A stretch of DNA of 10,695 bases from Candidatus Omnitrophota bacterium (GTDB lineage Bacteria; Omnitrophota; Gorgyraeia; Gygaellales; Profunditerraquicolaceae), in NCBI GenBank assembly GCA_018818365.1, contig JAHISH010000067.1, forward strand, positions 1 through 10,695, written 5' to 3'. Below, piece by piece: positions 6,087-10,695 of the stretch. Both the position numbers and the translations under genes were made by a program. Position 1 is the first letter of the stretch; the number at the start of each line of letters is the position of its first letter. The notes beneath the pieces were generated by a model. It saw only the letters and a program-made list of their open reading frames with translations, did no database searches and was not told where the DNA came from.

Positions 6087-7256
6087 TTACGCGCCAAGCA
6101 ATATTAAAATCCCTAGACCAAAGAACAAGATCGCCATCCCCAGCTTCAAGCGCACCATGTGCGCCTTTAAAAACTTTCCGAATCCTTCCGAGGTAACCCC
6201 CAGAAGCGCGAATGTCATAATTACCAACAACGGCACAATAAACATCAAATTATATAGTACCAGATACGCAAATGCCCTCGCCTTTAAAGAAGTCTCCTTT
6301 AAGACAAAGGTAATCGTGGGAAGATACATCTGTCCGGTACAGATTCCTTCTAAAATTGAGACCATAAACCCGGTACCGAGCGCACCAATGATCAGCCTGC
6401 CTAACCCTTTCTGCGGCAAGCCCATTGTCTCTTCGCGCGTACGACGATGCCGCTCTCCGATAAGCGCATGGATCGTATTCTTTATACGGCTGGGCAGCTG
6501 TAACGCCATCGCATCAGTCTTTCCGGTCTTCTTGAATATCCAAAGGTCGTACAAGGCGCATCCCCCCAAGAAGAAACACAACCCCGCAATCGAAAAATAT
6601 ACTATCCTTGTCACCAAATGAAAATTCTGCAAGGCATAGAGAAAGCGGAAGATCCCCAGCCCGATTAAGATATAGGTGACAAAAACCGCGAAGATAAAAG
6701 AAAGACTGACAATGAGAAGCTCCCTTTTGCGGTAGCCCTGCAATGCCAGAAACGAGATAAAGAAGACGATCACGGTGAAGGCGCAAGGGTTAATGCCGTC
6801 CAACAGCCCGGCGCCGACTATCGTCAGCACGCCAAAGTTCATAAAGCGTTTCAAGAGGTCTATAGTCGGAAGATTCCGAGAGATCCCTTGGGACTCTTGG
6901 AGAAGCCCCGCCTTGACGACCTCTCTTAATTTATCTTTAACTTGGTCAAAGCCAACCAGGATCTTCCCTTCGAAGAATACGGTAGGCGTTCCTTTTTCAG
7001 TACAGAAGTATTGTTCTTTAAGCGAAAGCATTAATTTATAGTTCTCTACCTGCGCAATATCCAGATATTCAATAATAATCCTATCGAAAAATTCTTTCTC
7101 GATAGCCGGCATAACCTCAGTCCTGGCCTTTTGACAAGCGTGGCACCCTTCGGAGTGGAAAAAGAGCAGTTTGGGGGACTCCTTGGCGCAGACGGAATCG
7201 AATCTTGCGCCCCATAAAAGCATCCCTGTGAGCAATAGAAAAAGGATTTTTTTCAT
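6087..7256 (-). CDS. Thioredoxin-like domain fused to a CcdA/DsbD-type membrane electron carrier
   Basis: 389 residues. A signal peptide (1-24, MKKILFLLLTGMLLWG) is followed by a thioredoxin-like domain with CHAC (C38, C41) and the cis-Pro region GTPTVFF (P91). From about residue 140 there are six or so hydrophobic segments. The paired membrane cysteines of the CcdA/DsbD family are visible: C158 in DGINPCAF and C306 in EGICTGQ. Known relatives carry electrons from cytoplasmic thioredoxin across the inner membrane to keep periplasmic thiols reduced, for example for cytochrome c maturation. Here the acceptor thioredoxin is attached at the N-terminus, outside the membrane. The start overlaps the SET gene's stop (ATGA), with GGAG 9 nt upstream. 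It is the last gene of the polyamine operon, where its role is not obvious. Confidence 0.88.
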   Translation of the reverse strand: MKKILFLLLTGMLLWGARFDSVCAKESPKLLFFHSEGCHACQKARTEVMPAIEKEFFDRIIIEYLDIAQVENYKLMLSLKEQYFCTEKGTPTVFFEGKILVGFDQVKDKLREVVKAGLLQESQGISRNLPTIDLLKRFMNFGVLTIVGAGLLDGINPCAFTVIVFFISFLALQGYRKRELLIVSLSFIFAVFVTYILIGLGIFRFLYALQNFHLVTRIVYFSIAGLCFFLGGCALYDLWIFKKTGKTDAMALQLPSRIKNTIHALIGERHRRTREETMGLPQKGLGRLIIGALGTGFMVSILEGICTGQMYLPTITFVLKETSLKARAFAYLVLYNLMFIVPLLVIMTFALLGVTSEGFGKFLKAHMVRLKLGMAILFFGLGILILLGA

Positions 7257-7792
7257 AATCCCCGTCTCCCTGGAACCTTGAGGCGATTAATCTTCTCCTG
7301 CACATACCAAGAGAAGTACCCCCGGTATTTTCTCTGCAATCCCGGTTTTCTCCAATCGCAAGTAGTAATAACCTTACGGCAATTTCGTGCGCTGCAGACA
7401 CACTGGAAAGAATAGTTAAAGTCCGCATCGGTCATACAATAATCATAGGTAATCTCTTCCCCAGAAGCAATATCCCGCATCGCTACCATCATGATCTGCC
7501 CCTTGATCCCGGCATTCGGATTGCAGCTATGGTTAAAGAAATCATCGTCCTCAAGGCCGCCCTTCGTGCAGGAGACCAGATAAAATCCGTCGGCAATCTT
7601 CGTCGCATACTCATCGATATTCTTAAAGCGCGTTCTCAAAAGTTGTTTAAACTTTTCTTCGGTAATAATATGCCCACCCCAGACCGCGATTACTTCGTCC
7701 TTCCTAAGCGCTCTCCGGGCAAATACCCCCTTGCGGTTAATGCCGGAACAGCGTACTTCTACTTTGTTGGTCAGATATGAATGTTTTACCAT
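7253..7792 (-). CDS. SET-domain protein lysine methyltransferase with post-SET motif
   Basis: 179 residues. The SET landmarks are RCSGINRKGVFA (14-25), the AdoMet/pseudoknot motif FFNHSCNPNAG (85-95) and GEEITYDY (111-118). A post-SET zinc motif CxCx4C (C131, C133, C138) follows; with C90 it could bind Zn and shape the lysine channel, as in eukaryotic SET enzymes. The C-terminal ~40 residues are basic and aromatic (KPGLQRKYRGYFSWYVQEKI). The predicted activity is AdoMet-dependent lysine methylation of a protein; the target is unknown. Bacterial SET proteins are often viewed as acquired from eukaryotes or spread by transfer. The ATG lies 2 nt after the upstream stop; a weak GAGGAG is rather far upstream, so coupling is likely. 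Being in an operon with AdoMet-using SpeH is suggestive only. Confidence 0.9.
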   Translation of the reverse strand: MVKHSYLTNKVEVRCSGINRKGVFARRALRKDEVIAVWGGHIITEEKFKQLLRTRFKNIDEYATKIADGFYLVSCTKGGLEDDDFFNHSCNPNAGIKGQIMMVAMRDIASGEEITYDYCMTDADFNYSFQCVCSARNCRKVITTCDWRKPGLQRKYRGYFSWYVQEKINRLKVPGRRGL

Positions 7793-7794
7793 AG

Positions 7795-8802
7795 CTATCG
7801 TAAGAAAACACTCCTCTTCACCGAGATGCCGCAGCGCCGGATCCCTGCGACTATCTTATCGACAAGATCTGCGTTGTGCGCTAAATCCTCCATAAAGATC
7901 AAGCCCCCCATAGGGATGCGGTTTGCAAGTAAGAATTGCCCTATCACCGCCGGCACCGATGCGGTAATCTTCTGCATCGAATTAAGCGTCTCATTTCTCT
8001 TCGAAAAACTCATCAACTGCCATACAATCTTTTCTTTCCTTGAATAAAAAATCATCCGGGCCAAAGTACGGTTGTCTTCGCGCGAAGACTCAAGGACTTC
8101 CTTAGTATGCGTAAAATTCTCTTTACGCAAGAAACCTTGATTCCGGAGAAACCCAAAGAATGCGCGGTAGCCCTCGGGGCGTATCACGCGAGTAGTAAAA
8201 TTCCTTACCCCTGCCTTTTCAAAGACATTCTCGAAGCCACTGGCACAATAGCATGTTTCAGACGGGATACCGAAGAAACGTTCTTTCTTCATCGCCGCAA
8301 AGGCGGGGAATTTTCTCTTCTTTCCCGCAATCCACTGCCATGAGGGGATCTGATGTTCAAGCATCAAATCTTCAAAACACCACAAAAAAGGAAAATAAAA
8401 AGGGACGCGGGATAAAGAACCCGCTTTGATCTCTATTGACTCAAAGCGTTTCTTCGATGCGGTCTCTCTGCCGAGAAGAAAATTGACCAGGCCTGGACTG
8501 AACCCGCAGCCGGGGATTACGGTGATACCCTGCCGCGTGATTTCTTTCTTATGCCTTAGATAAAAAGGAGGGTCGATATCGGAAATATCGAGGAGGTTCT
8601 TTTTGTACCGCAACGCCATATCCAGGCATCCTTCGCCTAATTCTCCGGGCATAGCACCCACCAATAGATCCGCGTTCTTTATATCCTTCGTCCTGCCCGA
8701 AATCAAAACCCTGATACCCGCCACCGAGCGCCGGAAATAATATGCGGCGGCCTGGCCGATACGACCATCTCCAATAATCACCACACTAAACTTCTCTTTC
8801 AT
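7795..8802 (-). CDS. Saccharopine-dehydrogenase-like NAD(P)-dependent oxidoreductase
   Basis: 335 residues from the chosen start. The N-terminal Rossmann fold has FSVVIIGDGRIGQ (G11, G13, G16), then LLVGAMPGELGEG and LLDISD, and the family's hallmark PGCGFSPGL (97-105). The C-terminal part is the substrate and dimer domain. The family includes saccharopine dehydrogenase and the carboxynorspermidine/carboxyspermidine dehydrogenase of the alternative polyamine route, which condenses aspartate semialdehyde with a diamine. Placed directly after speH and speE, a polyamine-related reductive condensation is the best guess, but no carboxyspermidine decarboxylase is visible, so I give no symbol. I prefer the ATG at 8802, 2 nt after the speE stop, to an in-frame GTG at 8817 that would overlap speE by 13 nt. 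Confidence 0.82.
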   Translation of the reverse strand: MKEKFSVVIIGDGRIGQAAAYYFRRSVAGIRVLISGRTKDIKNADLLVGAMPGELGEGCLDMALRYKKNLLDISDIDPPFYLRHKKEITRQGITVIPGCGFSPGLVNFLLGRETASKKRFESIEIKAGSLSRVPFYFPFLWCFEDLMLEHQIPSWQWIAGKKRKFPAFAAMKKERFFGIPSETCYCASGFENVFEKAGVRNFTTRVIRPEGYRAFFGFLRNQGFLRKENFTHTKEVLESSREDNRTLARMIFYSRKEKIVWQLMSFSKRNETLNSMQKITASVPAVIGQFLLANRIPMGGLIFMEDLAHNADLVDKIVAGIRRCGISVKRSVFLR

Positions 8803-8804
8803 TG

Positions 8805-9692
8805 CTAAAGCTGCCACATCTTGGGCATGATCATGCTCGCGCAGTGTATTGCGGGGGTATAGTAACGCAGTCCCTGTGCTTTCTTTTTGAGCCTTTGCGC
8901 AAGGCGCGGGGCGATAGTCGAGGCATCAAGGGAAGAAAGTTTTATTTTTTTCGAAGCGATCATAAAGCAGTATTCGCACCCACAGCTATAAGAAGGCATC
9001 GGCAGGCGGACAGGCGCTACCGAAGAGAATAAGTCTTTGAGTTTCTTTGCCGTAGGCTTGACGATCAGATCAAAATCAAGAAAAGGACCCAGCTGGAAAA
9101 CCGCAATCCCCTGCGGGGTTAATGCCTGTTGGACCATCCGATAAAAATCTTTCTGGAACAAGACCTTACCGGGGCCAACCGGATCAGTCGAATCGACAAT
9201 AATCACATCAAAGAAATTCTTATGGCGCTGGATAACGTTTCTTCCATCCTCGAAGAAAATCTTCACGCGAGGATCATTAAACGCTCCCTTGGAAATAAAA
9301 GAAAGGTATCTCTTGGCCACCCCGACGACTTCTTTATCAATATCCACAAAATAAATCTCTGTTAACGGATGCTTCACCGCCTCCCGTAACACCCCTCCGT
9401 CACCTCCTCCAATGACCAAAAGCCTCTTGGGATGCGGATGGCTTAAGAGCGGGATATGGGTGATCACTTCGTGATAGATAAATTCGTCACTCTCAGAGAG
9501 CTGCACAATACCGTCGAGCGCAAGGATCCTGCCAAACCCCGGGCTCTCAAAGATATAGATATCCTGAAATTCTGTTCTCCCTTTATAAATCTCTTTGGCG
9601 ATACGGAATGCATCGGTTTTACAGCGGCGCACGCCGGGGAATGAGGTCTCAAAAAACCACTCCCTGCGCGAGAAACTAATCTGACTGCTCAT
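8805..9692 (-). CDS. speE: Spermidine synthase-like polyamine aminopropyltransferase
   Basis: 295 residues, usual length. It transfers the aminopropyl group of decarboxylated AdoMet to a diamine such as putrescine, in the cytoplasm. Visible motifs are YHEVITHIPLL (73-83), the nucleotide-binding GGGDGG (95-100), VDIDKEVV (116-123), EDGR (148-151) and the catalytic DSTDPVGP (167-174), then YTPAIH (278-283). An N-terminal beta-hairpin domain precedes the Rossmann fold. Unusual is a Cys-rich stretch, SCGCEYC (C237, C239, C242), where relatives usually have a Pro/Gly/aromatic segment after PxY. The acceptor (putrescine, cadaverine or agmatine) cannot be told from sequence alone. The start overlaps the speH stop (ATGA), so the two steps are made together. 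Confidence 0.95.
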   Translation of the reverse strand: MSSQISFSRREWFFETSFPGVRRCKTDAFRIAKEIYKGRTEFQDIYIFESPGFGRILALDGIVQLSESDEFIYHEVITHIPLLSHPHPKRLLVIGGGDGGVLREAVKHPLTEIYFVDIDKEVVGVAKRYLSFISKGAFNDPRVKIFFEDGRNVIQRHKNFFDVIIVDSTDPVGPGKVLFQKDFYRMVQQALTPQGIAVFQLGPFLDFDLIVKPTAKKLKDLFSSVAPVRLPMPSYSCGCEYCFMIASKKIKLSSLDASTIAPRLAQRLKKKAQGLRYYTPAIHCASMIMPKMWQL

Positions 9693-10066
9693 GATCTTCC
9701 TCGTTTAATAAGCATGACCTTTACTTTTTTGGGGCGGAAGACTTCTTTAAGATAGGCGAGCGCTTCGTACGGTTTTGACTGCTTCCCGCAGGTAAAGATA
9801 TCGATGGCCAGATACCCGTGTTCGGGCCAGGAGTGAATGGCGATATGAGATTCTGCAAGCAAGACTACTCCGGTGACCCCTTGCACGGGAAATTTGTAGA
9901 TGGATACGCGAAGCGGCGTATTATGCGCTAAGAGTGCGGCGCGCCAAAGAATCTTCTTAATCCGACGGGCATCTTCAATAAACACGGGCGCTTCAAAATC
10001 AGCGATAAGATGGACGGAATACGGTTCCTTATCTGGAGATTTTATCTTTTTCCGAGGCCTTTTCAT
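9689..10066 (-). CDS. speH: S-adenosylmethionine decarboxylase proenzyme (SpeH type)
   Basis: 125 residues, the short prokaryotic class. The proenzyme cleaves itself before a Ser that becomes the pyruvoyl group; here the site is LAES-HIAIHSWPEHGY, giving Ser73 as pyruvoyl, with His78 and Cys93 (DIFTCG) as the other catalytic residues. It makes decarboxylated AdoMet, the aminopropyl donor for SpeE. The first ~14 residues are a basic extension (KRPRKKIK) ahead of the usual start of the fold. First gene of the operon, with Shine-Dalgarno AAGGA (10077-10073) 6 nt before the ATG and a promoter just upstream. Confidence 0.97.
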   Translation of the reverse strand: MKRPRKKIKSPDKEPYSVHLIADFEAPVFIEDARRIKKILWRAALLAHNTPLRVSIYKFPVQGVTGVVLLAESHIAIHSWPEHGYLAIDIFTCGKQSKPYEALAYLKEVFRPKKVKVMLIKRGRS

Positions 10067-10086
10067 GGAAAATCCTTATTTTTTGT

Positions 10087-10114
10087 ATTATACACCCTCA
10101 AGATTGAATTTCAA
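10087..10114 (-). promoter_or_regulatory. Promoter of the speH-speE operon
   Basis: Minus strand -35 TTGAAA (10114-10109), 16-nt spacer, perfect -10 TATAAT (10092-10087). Predicted start is near 10080, leaving a very short 5' leader of about 14 nt. There is therefore no room for a riboswitch on this transcript. Confidence 0.78.
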
Positions 10115-10142
10115 GAGTATTGTAAGAAAAGCGCATGCGCAT

Positions 10143-10695
10143 CTAGGGGTTACGGTAGTACTCCTTGAGCATCTTCAGGAATTCCTGATCTGGATTCTGA
10201 CGGACTTCCTTAAAATCATCCCATGAATCCTCGTCAAGCGGATGCGGATGAGTGTTTTCGTATTCCAAAAATTGCGACAAGATATCCCCTTCTTCCAAGA
10301 AGCGGGAAACGCGGGTAAATACGGAGCCTGCGTCATCAAAATAACTACGCGGGGACCTATCGATATGGGGCTTTAATAAATAAAGATTTTCTTTTGCGCG
10401 TGTCACCGCCACATATAAAAGCCGACGCTCTTCTTCAAGTGCATCTTGATCCTCCAGGGAAAGATATGACGGCAGGTGCCCTTCTGCTACGTATATTACG
10501 AATACCGTATGCCACTCTAGCCCCTTCGCCGAATGGATGGTAGATAGCGTAAGAGGCGCATCATCCGTATCTTTTCTTCCCGGGGTAATAAGACTTTTTT
10601 CCGGAGGTTCCAATGCCATATCCGACAAAAAATCTTCCAGTGAAGAATAGCGGCCGGCGATACGCTCCAGAGAATCCAAGTCATTGAGCCGCTTA
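10143..10695 (-). CDS. UvrD/PcrA/Rep-type SF1 DNA helicase, C-terminal part (N-terminus beyond window)
   Basis: About 183 C-terminal residues; the frame is open through the right edge, so a TTG at 10679 is not the true start. It carries the late SF1A helicase motifs: motif V region STIHSAKGLEWHTVFV and motif VI EEERRLLYVAVTRAKENLYLL, with the Arg finger and Thr-Arg-Ala-Lys of UvrD-like helicases. These motors unwind DNA 3' to 5' in repair or replication restart. The tail after motif VI is short and acidic (DEDSWDDF), ending in KEYYRNP; a PcrA/UvrD C-terminal Tudor-like domain is not obvious. Motifs I to IV are off the window, so UvrD, PcrA, Rep or an AddA-like protein cannot be separated. It ends 76 nt before speH, with a separate promoter between. 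Confidence 0.92.
   Translation of the reverse strand, partial: KRLNDLDSLERIAGRYSSLEDFLSDMALEPPEKSLITPGRKDTDDAPLTLSTIHSAKGLEWHTVFVIYVAEGHLPSYLSLEDQDALEEERRLLYVAVTRAKENLYLLKPHIDRSPRSYFDDAGSVFTRVSRFLEEGDILSQFLEYENTHPHPLDEDSWDDFKEVRQNPDQEFLKMLKEYYRNP

Noticed and set aside
5971..6621. Plus-strand open frame of 216 codons across the tRNA-Leu and the end of the thioredoxin-CcdA gene
   Set aside because: It runs through the tRNA and antisense to a membrane protein; the composition is Pro/Lys/Ser-rich with no recognisable fold.
8803..8817. GTG start at 8817 for the saccharopine-dehydrogenase-like gene
   Set aside because: It would add only five residues and overlap speE by 13 nt; the ATG at 8802 fits the NAD-binding N-terminus and the tight spacing. 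It cannot be fully excluded.
10131..10140. GCGCATGCGC as a terminator for the helicase gene
   Set aside because: The 10-bp palindrome leaves only a 3-bp stem when a loop is allowed, and the T-run after it is short and interrupted. It is not a convincing intrinsic terminator.

Overview
All supported genes lie on the minus strand, so the window is read from right (10695) to left (1). The protein families and layout suggest a bacterium: tightly packed operons with ATGA overlaps, sigma70-type promoters, and a class II tRNA-Leu without encoded CCA. No 16S rRNA or ribosomal protein is present to place it. The mix of polyamine genes, a SET-domain protein and a ketosynthase/radical-SAM operon fits an uncultivated, probably diderm lineage such as Omnitrophota or a relative. 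That placement is inference with low confidence.

Right part (10695-6087). The C-terminal end of a UvrD/PcrA-type SF1 helicase is followed by a promoter and a five-gene polyamine operon. The order is pyruvoyl S-adenosylmethionine decarboxylase (speH), spermidine-synthase-like aminopropyltransferase (speE), a saccharopine-dehydrogenase-like oxidoreductase, a SET/post-SET lysine methyltransferase, and a thioredoxin fused to a CcdA/DsbD-type membrane protein. SpeH and SpeE together would make decarboxylated AdoMet and move its aminopropyl group onto a diamine. The dehydrogenase may make a further or alternative polyamine, but that is inference.

Middle (6086-5558). There is no protein gene here. 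A tRNA-Leu(GAG) with its own promoter is followed by two 115-bp tandem repeats. Each repeat ends, in the direction of transcription, with a copy of the tRNA 3' end. A rho-independent terminator follows. This resembles in layout the E. coli tyrT/rtT repeats.

Left part (5557-1). A consensus promoter with a 20-bp palindrome just downstream drives a six-gene operon that runs off the window. The genes are a small PCP_red-domain protein, a ketopantoate-reductase-family enzyme, a tandem-duplicated TIGR04076-type protein, a complete ketosynthase (KS-alpha), a partner ketosynthase that has lost its Cys-His-His triad (KS-beta, chain-length-factor-like), and a B12-binding radical SAM protein. This looks like an undescribed type II polyketide- or fatty-acid-like pathway. 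No ACP, ketoreductase or dehydratase is visible here, so the product is unknown.
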